Source: Bombella saccharophila
GTDB taxonomy: Bacteria; Pseudomonadota; Alphaproteobacteria; Acetobacterales; Acetobacteraceae
Direction: 5' to 3'
DNA: 64,000 nt
Assembly: GCF_026385475.1 (NCBI RefSeq)
Contig: NZ_JANIDW010000005.1
Location: 1-64,000 of the forward strand
Shown here: in pieces, positions 1 through 9,090 of the stretch
How the letters are laid out: every line of letters begins with the position of its first letter
Position numbering within the stretch: position 1 is the first letter of the stretch
Position numbers and translations under genes: made by a program
The notes under the pieces: model-generated
Told to the model about the DNA's origin: nothing
The model's database searches: none
The model's input: the letters and a program-made list of their open reading frames with translations, nothing else

Positions 1-21
1 GCCCGTTTTGGGCGGTTTTTT
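1..21 (+). terminator. Right half of an intrinsic terminator cut by the window edge
   Basis: The first bases read GCCC-GTTTT-GGGCGG followed by six T. The GGGCGG arm would pair with CCGCCC, of which only GCCC lies inside the window. This fits a plus-strand terminator for a gene left of the window, converging on clpB. The missing two bases of the left arm cannot be seen, so the call rests on half a stem plus the T run. Confidence 0.45.
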
Positions 22-40
22 ACCAAGTTACCTCCTCCGC

Positions 41-2641
41 TTAGCTCTGAGCGGTGGCATGTCCATTTATGAGCAACCCTTGCTCATTAGCGGAGATTGT
101 CACCTCATCCCCATCATGGATGGTCCCTTCTAACAGGAGGCCCGCAAGGGGGTTCTGTAACTCACGCTGGATGACCCGCTTTAATGGGCGCGCACCATAG
201 ACGGGATCATACCCAGCCTCGGCCATCCACTCCCGTGCTTTATCATCCAAAGAGAGGGTGATTTTGCGATCAGCCAGAAGATGCCGCAGCCGCCCAAGCT
301 GAATCTCCACAATTTGCCCCATATCGGCCCGTTGGAGACGGGAGAACAGGATGATCTCGTCCAGACGATTAAGGAACTCCGGCCGGAAATGCGCCCGGAC
401 AACCTCCATCACCTCATTACGAACGGACTCGGTGGATTCGCCATCCTTCTGATGCGCTAGAATCTCAGAGCCGAGATTGCTCGTCAGCACGATGATGGTA
501 TTGCGGAAATCCACCACACGGCCTTGCCCGTCTGTCAGACGGCCATCATCAAGCACCTGAAGTAAGATGTTAAAGACATCCTCATGCGCTTTCTCCACCT
601 CATCAAAGAGGATGACCTGATAAGGACGACGCCGTACGGCCTCGGTCAACACACCGCCTTCATCATAACCGACATAGCCCGGAGGGGCCCCGATGAGACG
701 AGAGACGGAGTGCTTCTCCATAAACTCGCTCATATCAATCCGCAGCAAGGCGCGTTCATCATCAAAGAGAAACTGCGCGAGCGTCTTGGCAAGCTCGGTT
801 TTACCCACACCGGTAGGGCCGAGGAACAAGAAGGAACCAATCGGGCGGTTGGGGTCCTGCAAGCCCGCACGCGCACGACGCACTGCGTTAGAGACAGCAA
901 CCAAGGCTGATTCCTGCCCTACGACACGCTCCCGCAAGACGGATTCCATACGCATGAGTTTGGACCGCTCACCTTCTAGCATCCGGTCCACGGGCACACC
1001 TGTCCAACGGGAGACAACCGCAGCGATGCCTTGGTCTGTCACCGTATCGGCAAAAAGGCCGGTTTCATCCGCTTGTGCTTCAGCCTGCTGGGCTTGCTCA
1101 ATCTGGCGCTCTAGCTCAGGGATGCGGCTATACATCAACTCAGAGGCCCGTTGGAGATTCCCCTGACGTTGCGCGACCTCAACCTCTGAGCGTGCATGGT
1201 CGAGTTCTTCCTTATATTTTTGCACAGCATTCATGCGGTCTTTCTCCGCATGCCACGCTGCACTCATCGCATCGGACTTCTCTTGTAGGTCGGCAAGCTC
1301 CGCCTCCAACGCTTCGAGCCGCTCACGAGAGGCTGTGTCATCCTCTTTGCGAATCGCCTCACGCTCAATCTTGAGCTGGATGATGCGGCGGTCTAGCTCG
1401 TCCAAAGCCTCTGGCTTGCTGTCGATCTGCATCCGCAGGCGGCTCGCGGCCTCGTCAATCAGGTCGATGGCTTTATCGGGGAGGAAGCGGTCCGTGATGT
1501 AGCGATTGGACAGCGTGGCGGCTGAGACCAAAGCGTTATCGGTAATCCGCACCCCATGATGCAGCTCGTACTTCTCCTTAATCCCGCGCAGGATGGAGAT
1601 TGTATCCGCCACAGAGGGCTCACCCACAAAAACCGGCTGGAAGCGGCGTGCGAGGGCGGCATCCTTCTCGATATATTTTCGGTATTCATCCAGCGTTGTG
1701 GCCCCAAGGCAGTGCAACACACCGCGGGCGAGTTCTGGCTTGATGAGGTTGGATGCATCCATCGCCCCGCTAGAACGACCGGCCCCAACAAGGGTGTGCA
1801 TCTCATCAATAAAGAGGATGATTTGCCCCTCGGCACTTTCAATTTCTTTGAGGACGGCCTTCAGACGTTCTTCAAACTCACCTTGATATTTCGCACCGGC
1901 AATCAATGCGCCCATATCGAGGGAAAGCAGCTTCTTATTGCGCAAAGCCTCTGGCACATCGCCATTAACGATGCGTAGAGCCAGCCCCTCCACAATGGCG
2001 GTTTTACCAACGCCGGGTTCGCCAATCAGTACCGGGTTGTTCTTGCTGCGGCGTGCCAGCACTTGGATAGCACGGCGAATCTCCTCATCACGCCCGATGA
2101 CGGGGTCCAGCTTACCTTCCTGCGCTTGGGCTGTGACATCACGCGCATATTTCTTCAACGCATCGAAGTTATTTTCAGCCGAGGCTGAATCAACTGTACG
2201 GCCTTTGCGTACAGCGGCAATGGCCCCTTCTAACGCTTGAGCGGACGCTTTGCCCTGCCGCAGAGCCTCCCCGGCGGGGGTTTTGCTCGCAGCAATGCCC
2301 GCTAAAAGACGGTCCTGCGCGACATAGCTATCACCGGCGGCTTTAGCAGCAGCCTCTGCACCATCTAAGACGCGTACAAAATCCGGTGTTGGTTGAGGTT
2401 GTGACGCCCCACTGCCTTGCACGGTTGGCAATTTTGCCAACGCGACATCATTAGCGTGTTGAACAGATTTAGGGTCACCCCCTGCTGCACGAATCAGGCC
2501 CGCAGCGGCCCCTTGCTCATCATCCAACAGGGCCTTGAGCAAATGCTCTGGCGTTAATTGCTGGTGATAATCACGCAGAGCAATGGTCTGAGCCGCTTGA
2601 ATGAAGCCTTGGCTCCGCTCTGTAAACTTCTGAATATCCAT
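41..2641 (-). CDS. clpB: ATP-dependent disaggregase ClpB
   Basis: Hexameric AAA+ unfoldase that pulls polypeptides out of aggregates together with DnaK/DnaJ/GrpE in the cytosol. At 866 aa it has the normal ClpB length. An N-terminal Clp-N repeat domain (about 1-145) precedes NBD1 with Walker A GEPGVGKT and Walker [11 protein letters not shown] long charged coiled-coil M domain (about 400-525, rich in E, R, K and Q) follows, which separates ClpB from ClpA/ClpC. NBD2 carries [12 protein letters not shown] and the ClpB C-terminal D2 domain. The ATG start gives the standard [11 protein letters not shown] beginning. No other gene lies close downstream on this strand. An RpoH-like promoter lies at 2724-2751, so heat-shock control is likely. 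Confidence 0.98.
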   Translation of the reverse strand: MDIQKFTERSQGFIQAAQTIALRDYHQQLTPEHLLKALLDDEQGAAAGLIRAAGGDPKSVQHANDVALAKLPTVQGSGASQPQPTPDFVRVLDGAEAAAKAAGDSYVAQDRLLAGIAASKTPAGEALRQGKASAQALEGAIAAVRKGRTVDSASAENNFDALKKYARDVTAQAQEGKLDPVIGRDEEIRRAIQVLARRSKNNPVLIGEPGVGKTAIVEGLALRIVNGDVPEALRNKKLLSLDMGALIAGAKYQGEFEERLKAVLKEIESAEGQIILFIDEMHTLVGAGRSSGAMDASNLIKPELARGVLHCLGATTLDEYRKYIEKDAALARRFQPVFVGEPSVADTISILRGIKEKYELHHGVRITDNALVSAATLSNRYITDRFLPDKAIDLIDEAASRLRMQIDSKPEALDELDRRIIQLKIEREAIRKEDDTASRERLEALEAELADLQEKSDAMSAAWHAEKDRMNAVQKYKEELDHARSEVEVAQRQGNLQRASELMYSRIPELERQIEQAQQAEAQADETGLFADTVTDQGIAAVVSRWTGVPVDRMLEGERSKLMRMESVLRERVVGQESALVAVSNAVRRARAGLQDPNRPIGSFLFLGPTGVGKTELAKTLAQFLFDDERALLRIDMSEFMEKHSVSRLIGAPPGYVGYDEGGVLTEAVRRRPYQVILFDEVEKAHEDVFNILLQVLDDGRLTDGQGRVVDFRNTIIVLTSNLGSEILAHQKDGESTESVRNEVMEVVRAHFRPEFLNRLDEIILFSRLQRADMGQIVEIQLGRLRHLLADRKITLSLDDKAREWMAEAGYDPVYGARPLKRVIQRELQNPLAGLLLEGTIHDGDEVTISANEQGLLINGHATAQS

Positions 2642-2714
2642 AATCTTGCCTCTCCGTCTCGCCCCATTTTTGGCAGCGATGAATGTTCAGCCTGCCCCAT
2701 TATGGCGACATGCT

Positions 2715-2733
2715 GTGCCTAAAATTTAGGCAC
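2715..2733. promoter_or_regulatory. 19-bp perfect palindrome over the clpB -10 region
   Basis: GTGCCTAAAATTTAGGCAC is a perfect 9+1+9 palindrome. It covers the predicted -10 element and start point of the clpB promoter, where a repressor site would be expected. It does not resemble CIRCE (TTAGCACTC-N9-GAGTGCTAA). It could instead fold as a short hairpin at the 5' end of the mRNA. No regulator is assigned. Confidence 0.45.
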
Positions 2734-2751
2734 GATGACGCCTATTTCAAG
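2724..2751 (-). promoter_or_regulatory. Probable RpoH (sigma-32) promoter of clpB
   Basis: Read on the minus strand, CTCTTGAA fits the alphaproteobacterial heat-shock -35 (CNCTTGAA). The CTTGAAA core is at 2745-2751. Fourteen bases later comes CCTAAAT (2724-2730), an acceptable -10 of the CYTATNT/CCCCATNT type. Transcription would begin near 2716 and leave a leader of about 75 nt before the clpB ATG at 2641. Heat-shock control of clpB is general in proteobacteria; the match itself was read by eye. Confidence 0.6.
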
Positions 2752-2836
2752 AGGGCGTTCCGAGATTATCCCCACATCAATTATGTGAGCCGAAATGAGG
2801 CTTATGGCAATGGAAGGGCAGCTTTGCGTGTTACGC

Positions 2837-3439
2837 TTAGGCCTCCCCTACAGATGCAGAGAGTGAAGCGGGCTCCAGCCCTACGCTGGCTAAAGCGCGT
2901 TGCCATTTTGAGGAAGGGTCCACGTCAAAGATAATATCGGCCTGTGCCGGGGCGACATACCACGCATTGCCGTGGAGAATCTCCTCCTCCAACTGTCCGG
3001 CCGCCCATGCTGCATGACCAAGAAGGAGCATAGCTTGCTCTGGCCCCCGCCCTGCGGCGAGCTCTTTAATCATCTCAAGGCTTGCGCTGACCTCTGCCAC
3101 GGGGCCTTCTTCCGCCAGAACGGAGAGACGACGCTTAGCCCCTTGCTCGCCCAAAGAGGTGGGCGTGTGGAGGACAAAGCCACGTCCTGGCTCTACCGGC
3201 CCACCAACACCGACACCAAATAAGCGTTGTGGTGGGTTGGGTGAGACATCAAGCTGTCTGAGCAGCTCGCCAATATCTGGGTGGGTGAGACGGCGATTAA
3301 CAATCATCCCCATCGCCCCAGCCTCCGCAGAGTGCGCGCAGAGATAAATGACGGTTTGAGCAAACTCCGTCCCCGCCAAAACAGGGCTGGCAATGAGCAA
3401 ACGGTCCGTCAATATCTCATGAGGGGCAAGAATCGGCAT
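2837..3439 (-). CDS. yqgE: YqgE/AlgH family protein (DUF179)
   Basis: 200-aa member of the YqgE/AlgH family, a small conserved cytosolic fold of unsettled biochemical role. The N-terminus has the family pattern: LLIASPVL, an F-x-x-T-V-I-Y-L-C strand, then GAMGMIVNR. A GVGGPVEPGRGFVLH segment follows near residue 80. I chose the ATG at 3439: AGAGG lies five bases upstream, whereas the in-frame GTG at 3445 would sit on that ribosome-binding site. It is divergent from the dehydrogenase at 3523 and lies 195 nt upstream of clpB on the same strand, though clpB has its own promoter. Confidence 0.9.
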   Translation of the reverse strand: MPILAPHEILTDRLLIASPVLAGTEFAQTVIYLCAHSAEAGAMGMIVNRRLTHPDIGELLRQLDVSPNPPQRLFGVGVGGPVEPGRGFVLHTPTSLGEQGAKRRLSVLAEEGPVAEVSASLEMIKELAAGRGPEQAMLLLGHAAWAAGQLEEEILHGNAWYVAPAQADIIFDVDPSSKWQRALASVGLEPASLSASVGEA

Positions 3440-3522
3440 GAACACCTCTTACAAACAATATGAGCAGCCATCATAACAAGATATAGTGCTGTTTTTACAC
3501 ATCATAGAGCGGAGTGCGCACT

Positions 3523-4284
3523 ATGTCGCCATCACAGATTATTCTCGTCACAGGGGCTACGGCAGGCTTTGGCCATACAATAGCCACGCGCCTTGTTAAA
3601 GAAGGGCATCGTGTCATCGGGACAGGCCGCCGGGGTGAGCGACTCGCTGCTCTCCATAAAGAATTGGGCGCGCACTTTCTCCCCCTCACATTAGATATGC
3701 AGGACCATACCGCCCTGCGCGCACTGCCAGACAGCTTGCCAGAGGAATGGCGGGCTATTGATGTCCTCATCAATAATGCCGGTCTTGCTTTGGGTGTAAC
3801 CCCTGCCCAAGAGTCCTCCATTGAGGATTGGGAGACCATGATTGGCACCAACATCTCCGGCCTTGTGGAAATTACCCACGCAATCTTGCCGGGTATGGTG
3901 GCGCGTAACCGTGGTTATATTATCTCCATCGGCAGTACGGCAGGGCATTACGCATATCGCGGGGGGAATGTTTATGGGGCGACAAAAGCCTTCGTTGCCC
4001 AATTTATGAAGAATCTACGCACAGACCTGCTCGGCACGGCTTTACGCAGCACAACTATTGAGCCCGGTCTTGTGGGCGGTAGTGAGTTTAGCAATGTGCG
4101 TTTGCGTGACGATGCCAAAGCCCGCGCTGTTTATGAAAATGCAACGCCACTCATGCCTGCTGATATTGCCGAGACCGTCTCATGGTTGATTAACCTCCCC
4201 GCCCATATGAATGTAAATCATTTAGAGATTATGCCTGTCTGCCAAGCATCGGGTGGTTTAGCGGTCATCAAAAAGGAGGGGTAA
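3523..4284 (+). CDS. YdfG-like NADP-dependent short-chain dehydrogenase (hydroxy acid/serine type)
   Basis: 253-aa classical SDR. The cofactor motif TGATAGFG is at the N-terminus, NNAG lies in the middle, and the YGATK catalytic pair comes after an IGSTAG serine strand. The C-terminal IEPGLVGGSEFSNVR block is characteristic of YdfG-type enzymes, which oxidise L-allo-threonine/serine and reduce malonic semialdehyde. A RutE-like nitroreductase, also of a malonic-semialdehyde-reductase family, lies elsewhere in the window (29551). The ATG at 3523 is preferred over GTG 3514 because GGAG ends eight bases upstream of it. The exact substrate is inferred from the family. Confidence 0.88.
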   Translation: MSPSQIILVTGATAGFGHTIATRLVKEGHRVIGTGRRGERLAALHKELGAHFLPLTLDMQDHTALRALPDSLPEEWRAIDVLINNAGLALGVTPAQESSIEDWETMIGTNISGLVEITHAILPGMVARNRGYIISIGSTAGHYAYRGGNVYGATKAFVAQFMKNLRTDLLGTALRSTTIEPGLVGGSEFSNVRLRDDAKARAVYENATPLMPADIAETVSWLINLPAHMNVNHLEIMPVCQASGGLAVIKKEG

Positions 4285-4293
4285 GCCCCCTCC
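4270..4293 (-). terminator. Minus-strand terminator of the helicase gene, inside the end of the SDR gene
   Basis: GGAGGGG (4275-4281) pairs with CCCCTCC (4287-4293) around a five-base loop. On the minus strand the stem is followed by five T (4274-4270), the normal order for a gene ending at 4303. The stem contains the last codons and stop of the plus-strand dehydrogenase, so convergent genes share it. Confidence 0.6.
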
Positions 4294-4302
4294 CTTATGA
4301 CA

Positions 4303-6108
4303 TCAGCTACGGCGGCGGGAGGATTTCTCCCCATTACGCGCGGGGCCAGAACGACGCTTTGAAGACGGGGGACCACTGCGGCCCTCTCGTCCTTCCCGCC
4401 CCTCACGACGCCCCCCACCGCCGGGGCCGCCAAAACGTCCTTTCGGGGCCCCAAAACGGCGGCCCGGCGGGCCACCACGCCCACGGCGCGGGCCTGCCCC
4501 ACCAGCGGGGGCCTCGGCAGGCTCGATAGTGACTTCATCCTTATCCGCCCCAGCGCGACAGGCATTAAACCGCGCGACTTTTTCATCAGAAATCTGGAAC
4601 AGCGTATCCTCTTGCTGGATGCGGATGCTGCCAATATCGCGCTTCTGCACCCCACCGAGGCGGCAAATGAGAGGGATCAACCATTTAGGGTCAGCCTTCT
4701 CGCTACGGCCCACACCAAGGCGGAACCACGAACCGGACATATCATGCCCACGGCCCGTGCCCTCACGCGCAGCCCCACGAGTTGGAGGCTCCACCGAGAC
4801 AGGACGAATATGCTCCACGCGCGGTAGATGCGCTTTATGAAAGCCCACTAACGCACGGGCTAAATGAGCGGCATCAAACTGCTCGACTAACTTTGCCACA
4901 ATCTCCTCTGGGACAGAGGCATCAACCTCGCCTGTCAAGATTGGGTCTTCTAACAAACGTTGAGCGTCTTTCTCGGCAATGGCTTCTGCTGTGGGGACAG
5001 GCTCCCACTCTGCTTTAACGCGAGCTTGGGCGAGCACGCGCTCCGCTTTACGCCGTTGGTTAAACGGCACCATCAACACGCTCACCCCCTTACGCCCTGC
5101 ACGGCCTGTCCGACCAGAGCGATGCAAGAAGGTATCGGAGGATGAAGGCACACTCGCATGTACAACAAGCCCCAAAGCGGGGACATCAATCCCACGCGCT
5201 GCGACATCCGTTGCCACGCATACACGCGCTGCCCCAGAGCGTAGGCTCTCAATCGCGCGGGAACGCTCATTCTGACCCATTTCGCCAGAAATGGCGACCG
5301 AGGCAAAGCCACGCTCTAGCAAGGCGGCTTGCACCTGATTCACCAAAAGCCGCGTATTGCAGAACACCATAGCGGTTTGGCTCTCATAGTAACGCAGCAC
5401 ATTAACGAGCGACCGCTCCACCTCTTGCGGGGCTGTAACCACGCAACGATGGGTGATATCGGCATGTTGCTTTTGGCCGGAGACGGTATCAATCCGCTTA
5501 GCCTCTTTTTGATAACGCCGTGCCAGAGAGGCAATTTCCCGCGCGATGGTGGCGGAGAATAAAAGGGTGCGGCGGTCCTTAGGGGAGGCGTCCAGAAGTT
5601 GTTCTAACTCCTCCCGGAAGCCCATATCCAACATCTCATCAGCTTCATCCAGCACGACAACGCGCAAAGCTGCGAGATTGAGCTTACCACGGGAGAGATG
5701 GTCACAAAGCCGCCCCGGTGTGCCAACAACAATATGCGCCCCACTGGTAAGGGCGCGGGCTTCCCGGCGGGCATCTGTCCCGCCGATGCAGCTCGCAATA
5801 CGCGCGCCTGTCTCACCATATAGCCAAGAAAGCTCTGCCTGCACTTGCATAGCAAGCTCCCGCGTAGGGGCGATGACTAAAGCAAGCGGTGCTTTTGTAG
5901 GGGCCATCTGGTCCCCCTCACCCAATAAATCGGAGGAGAAGGCTAGACCAAAAGCAACCGTCTTGCCGGAGCCTGTTTGTGCGGAGACGAGCAGGTCCCG
6001 CCCCTCCAACGCTGGCTCTAATACGGCCTCTTGCACGGGCGTTGGCTGCTCATAGCCACGCGTTGCGAGGGCGCGAGTTAAGGCGGGATGGGTATCGGGA
6101 AAAGGCAT
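4303..6108 (-). CDS. DEAD-box RNA helicase with DbpA-type RNA-binding domain and RG-rich tail
   Basis: ATP-dependent RNA helicase of about 601 aa, of the DeaD/CsdA or DbpA class, expected in ribosome assembly or cold-adapted RNA metabolism. Visible motifs in order: Q motif (GYEQPTPVQ), AQTGSGKT, PTRELAMQ, TPGRL, DEAD, SAT, ARGID and HRSGRTGRAGRKG. A DbpA-like RNA-binding domain follows (about 460-545, with RLGVGRSEKADPKWLIPLICRLGG). The tail of about 70 residues is almost only G, R, P, S and K with GREGREGR repeats. The start is uncertain. ATG 6108 fits the usual MPFPxTHPAL beginning, ATG 6129 and TTG 6150 are in frame, and none has a clear ribosome-binding site. Confidence 0.9.
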   Translation of the reverse strand: MPFPDTHPALTRALATRGYEQPTPVQEAVLEPALEGRDLLVSAQTGSGKTVAFGLAFSSDLLGEGDQMAPTKAPLALVIAPTRELAMQVQAELSWLYGETGARIASCIGGTDARREARALTSGAHIVVGTPGRLCDHLSRGKLNLAALRVVVLDEADEMLDMGFREELEQLLDASPKDRRTLLFSATIAREIASLARRYQKEAKRIDTVSGQKQHADITHRCVVTAPQEVERSLVNVLRYYESQTAMVFCNTRLLVNQVQAALLERGFASVAISGEMGQNERSRAIESLRSGAARVCVATDVAARGIDVPALGLVVHASVPSSSDTFLHRSGRTGRAGRKGVSVLMVPFNQRRKAERVLAQARVKAEWEPVPTAEAIAEKDAQRLLEDPILTGEVDASVPEEIVAKLVEQFDAAHLARALVGFHKAHLPRVEHIRPVSVEPPTRGAAREGTGRGHDMSGSWFRLGVGRSEKADPKWLIPLICRLGGVQKRDIGSIRIQQEDTLFQISDEKVARFNACRAGADKDEVTIEPAEAPAGGAGPRRGRGGPPGRRFGAPKGRFGGPGGGGRREGREGREGRSGPPSSKRRSGPARNGEKSSRRRS

Positions 6109-6240
6109 CGTCAAAGAACACTCGGTCATACACGGGCTGTTACGAACCAAAATATAACAGCTAGAAAAGCGGTAAATACTCCTTTACCTGCCACAAAGCC
6201 AGAGAAGATCACCACCAAATTAAAAAGCAGCGCGTCCGCT

Positions 6241-6876
6241 TCAACTTCCAGCGGGGCAGCGGCCTATCACAGCATGTACAGTATCTTGCCATGCAGTAAG
6301 GTCTTCTGGGGGGACAACCTCGCCTGTATCAAGCTCCACAAAGCCTGCACGCTGCATTAATGCGCTGGTGAGGCGTACGCGGTCCTCTGGCTCCAACGCT
6401 TGCCAAATGGCCACGGCTTTGGCAGGGACGAATCTGTCGGAAAAACTGATAATCAGCGGGGCACCGGGGCGGAGGATGCGGCGTATCTCCTCCAAAACCT
6501 GTTGTGGCTTAGTGAGATACGCCATGCCATCACATAGCAACGCCCCATCAAAACTCGCATCATCAAATGGTAGGGATGTATCTTGGTTGAGGTCCTGCTC
6601 CTTAAAGGACGTCAATGCAGGATTCGCCTGCAAGGCGGCTTTATGAACATCAATCCCGATGAACTCTTGAAAGGTCGCATCCTCTGGCAAATGGCTCATC
6701 GCCCCGCACATAAGGTCTAAACTACGCCCCCCTACTGGTAGGGCTGTACGATACAGGGCTGTAATGGCTGTACGCGCGCCCATATCCATTAATGAATCTA
6801 AATCCTGCCGGGCCCAGAAGCTTTTATCTGGCTCGGCTGAGGCTTGTGTAAATGCTTTCTCGTGTAAGCCTTGCAC
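6241..6876 (-). CDS. Class I SAM-dependent methyltransferase, substrate unknown
   Basis: 211-aa Rossmann-fold methyltransferase of the methyltransferase-11 type. Motif I is LDLMCGAMSHLP (SAM glycine loop, atypical in lacking GxGxG), motif II IGIDVHKAAL, motif IV SFDGALLCDGMAYL, then LRPGAPLIISFS. The start is GTG at 6876 with AGGGAG four bases upstream. It is monocistronic: divergent from dapF and separated from the helicase gene by 132 nt. The family covers quinone, lipid and small-molecule methylation, and nothing here selects between them. Confidence 0.75.
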   Translation of the reverse strand: MQGLHEKAFTQASAEPDKSFWARQDLDSLMDMGARTAITALYRTALPVGGRSLDLMCGAMSHLPEDATFQEFIGIDVHKAALQANPALTSFKEQDLNQDTSLPFDDASFDGALLCDGMAYLTKPQQVLEEIRRILRPGAPLIISFSDRFVPAKAVAIWQALEPEDRVRLTSALMQRAGFVELDTGEVVPPEDLTAWQDTVHAVIGRCPAGS

Positions 6877-7013
6877 GGTGCTCCCTTCCTTTACTCGCTA
6901 GGTCGGTCATTATCATAGATAAAGAAAAAATGCGCTCACTATAACGGGGCATTTTACCCCAGCCCCACAAGCTTATAAAAGAGAGCCATCTCATCCATCT
7001 CTAGGAGGGCCTT

Positions 7014-7823
7014 ATGGGCATGTCCTTTACGAAAATGCACGGATTAGGGAATGATTTTGTCATTCTTGATGGCAGAAGGACCCCCCTTACCCTGCCCTCC
7101 ACCTTGATAAGCCGTTTATGTAACCGCCAACGCGGCATTGGCTGTGACCAGCTCGTCACGCTCTCCCCGCCCACACGCGCCGGGGCGGATGTGTTGGTCC
7201 GCTTCTTCAACCCTGATGGGTCAGAGGCGGGGGCGTGTGGTAATGCCTCCCGCTGTGTTGCCGCCTTATTAGGGGGGAACCCTACATTACAAACCCAAAA
7301 TGGCCTCCTCCCCACATCACAAACAGACGGTCTTGTTTCTGTCCTCATGGGTAAGCCTCATCTGGACTGGCAAAGCATCCCCCTCGCCAATGCGTGTGAT
7401 ACAGCCCATCTCCCCCTTTATGATGGGGCTGCATGCTCTATGGGCAATCCCCATCTCACGCTCTTTCGTTCTATCGAAGATGCCGCCACACTTGGCCCTG
7501 TTTTGGAGACGGACCCGCTCTTTCCCGAGCGTGCCAATATCGGCTTTGCGGACATACAATCCCCCACCCATCTGCGCTTGCGTGTGTGGGAGCGCGGAGC
7601 GGGGCTGACCCTTGCTTGTGGCTCTGGTGCCTGTGCGGCTGTTGTCAATGCTGCTCGGCGCGGCCTTGTGGAACGGACCTGCCTTGTCAGTATGGAATGT
7701 GGCTCTCTTACCATCACATGGCAGGATGATGACTATGTGCTCATGACAGGCCCCGCCCAACATGTGTTCACCGGTACGTTAGATGAGACATGGCTGGCAG
7801 AAGGGCAGGCCCCCGCCCTATGA
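7014..7823 (+). CDS. dapF: Diaminopimelate epimerase DapF
   Basis: Converts LL- to meso-diaminopimelate for lysine and peptidoglycan synthesis by a two-cysteine, cofactor-free mechanism. At 269 aa it is the normal size. It begins with FTKMHGLGNDFV and carries both catalytic cysteines: Cys75 in GACGNASR and Cys202 in ACGSGACA. AGGAGG five bases upstream fixes the ATG at 7014. Its TGA overlaps the ATG of mtaB by four bases, so the two are translationally coupled. This dapF-mtaB-ftsY order is frequent in alphaproteobacteria. Confidence 0.98.
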   Translation: MGMSFTKMHGLGNDFVILDGRRTPLTLPSTLISRLCNRQRGIGCDQLVTLSPPTRAGADVLVRFFNPDGSEAGACGNASRCVAALLGGNPTLQTQNGLLPTSQTDGLVSVLMGKPHLDWQSIPLANACDTAHLPLYDGAACSMGNPHLTLFRSIEDAATLGPVLETDPLFPERANIGFADIQSPTHLRLRVWERGAGLTLACGSGACAAVVNAARRGLVERTCLVSMECGSLTITWQDDDYVLMTGPAQHVFTGTLDETWLAEGQAPAL

Positions 7824-9046
7824 GTGTTACACTTCTCACCTTTGGCTGCCGCCTAAATGCGCATGAAAGTGACGCGATGGAACATCTTGCCCGGCAGGGG
7901 TTAGGGCAAGAGGGGCAAACCATCATCGTCAATAGTTGCACTGTTACAGCCGAGGCCGAGCGGCAAGCCCGGCAGGCTATTCGCCGCGCTCATCGGGAGA
8001 ATCCCTCAGCGCGCATCATTGTAACTGGATGTGCCTCCGAGCGTGCAGCAGAGGCTTGGGCCGCTTTACCCGGTGTTGCGAAGGTTATCCCCAATACGGA
8101 AAAGACACATCCCTCCACATGGGGTTTGCCGGAGGAGGCAGGCCGTACCCCACCGCCTTCCCGCTATATTCGGGCGTTACTGCAAGTACAGCAAGGCTGC
8201 GATAATGATTGCACCTTCTGCGTTATTCCAACTGGGCGGGGGCAATCGACCTCTATGCCCTTAGCGGACATCATTCCCAAAGCGCGTGCCCTGACAGAGG
8301 CAGGGCATTGTGAGATTGTCCTTACAGGGGTGGATATTGCCTCATGGCAGCATGGGGGACAGGGGTTGGGGCAGCTCTGCCGTCATCTTTTGGATGAAGT
8401 GCCAGAGATTGCCCGTTTGCGGCTTTCCTCCATCGACCCCATGATTCTTACCCCTAAAGAAGGCGACCATGCTTTATGGCAGCTCATCGCTGATGAGCCA
8501 CGCTTTATGCCGCATCTGCATTTATCGCTCCAAGCGGGGTCGGACCTCATCCTCAAACGCATGAAACGCCGCCATAATACGCAGGATGTCGCAAAGTTAG
8601 TGCAGCATGTGCGCCGCTTGCGGCCTGATGCAGGCTTTGGGGCGGATGTGATTGCGGGCTTCCCAACGGAGACGGAGGCGTTATTCCAAGAGACATATGA
8701 GTTCCTCGCCGAGCAGGCTATCCCTTTCCTCCATGTCTTTCCCTATAGCGAACGACCTGGCACGCCAGCAGCACGCATGCCCTCTATTCCGCGTGCCATT
8801 CGCCAAGAACGTGCAGCGAAACTTCGCCACTTAGGCCATGAGGTGAGAGAGCAGTTCCTCCGCCGCTTTATTGGGCAGGAAAAAACAGTCCTTATGGAAA
8901 GCCCCACAAGCGGCCATACGCCAGAATTCGCCGCCTTTACCCTCACCTCTGCCCCACAAAACATGCCCCCTACTCAACGCGGGCGGTTAGAGCGCATCCG
9001 CATTCTAAAGGTGCAGGATGGTCTTTTATTGGCAGAAATCCTCTAG
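7820..9046 (+). CDS. mtaB: tRNA t6A37 methylthiotransferase MtaB
   Basis: Radical-SAM enzyme that adds a methylthio group to t6A37 of tRNAs reading ANN codons. 408 aa. The N-terminal UPF0004 domain supplies three cluster cysteines (TFGCRLN, VNSCTVT, VTGCAS). The radical-SAM CxxxCxxC motif (GCDNDCTFC) lies near residue 133, and a short TRAM-like region closes the protein. The start is the ATG at 7820 that overlaps the dapF stop. A longer frame from 7790 lacks support because TFGCRLN normally lies a few residues from the N-terminus. ftsY follows after 44 nt. Confidence 0.95.
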   Translation: MSVTLLTFGCRLNAHESDAMEHLARQGLGQEGQTIIVNSCTVTAEAERQARQAIRRAHRENPSARIIVTGCASERAAEAWAALPGVAKVIPNTEKTHPSTWGLPEEAGRTPPPSRYIRALLQVQQGCDNDCTFCVIPTGRGQSTSMPLADIIPKARALTEAGHCEIVLTGVDIASWQHGGQGLGQLCRHLLDEVPEIARLRLSSIDPMILTPKEGDHALWQLIADEPRFMPHLHLSLQAGSDLILKRMKRRHNTQDVAKLVQHVRRLRPDAGFGADVIAGFPTETEALFQETYEFLAEQAIPFLHVFPYSERPGTPAARMPSIPRAIRQERAAKLRHLGHEVREQFLRRFIGQEKTVLMESPTSGHTPEFAAFTLTSAPQNMPPTQRGRLERIRILKVQDGLLLAEIL

Positions 9047-9090
9047 GAAGGGCTTGACGGCTCCCCCTTTCTCACACCAAGTCGTCTGCT

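Noticed and set aside
584-2240. Several plus-strand open frames of 80-157 codons opposite clpB
   Set aside because: They are antisense to a full-length, motif-complete ClpB, have no ribosome-binding sites and encode low-complexity products.
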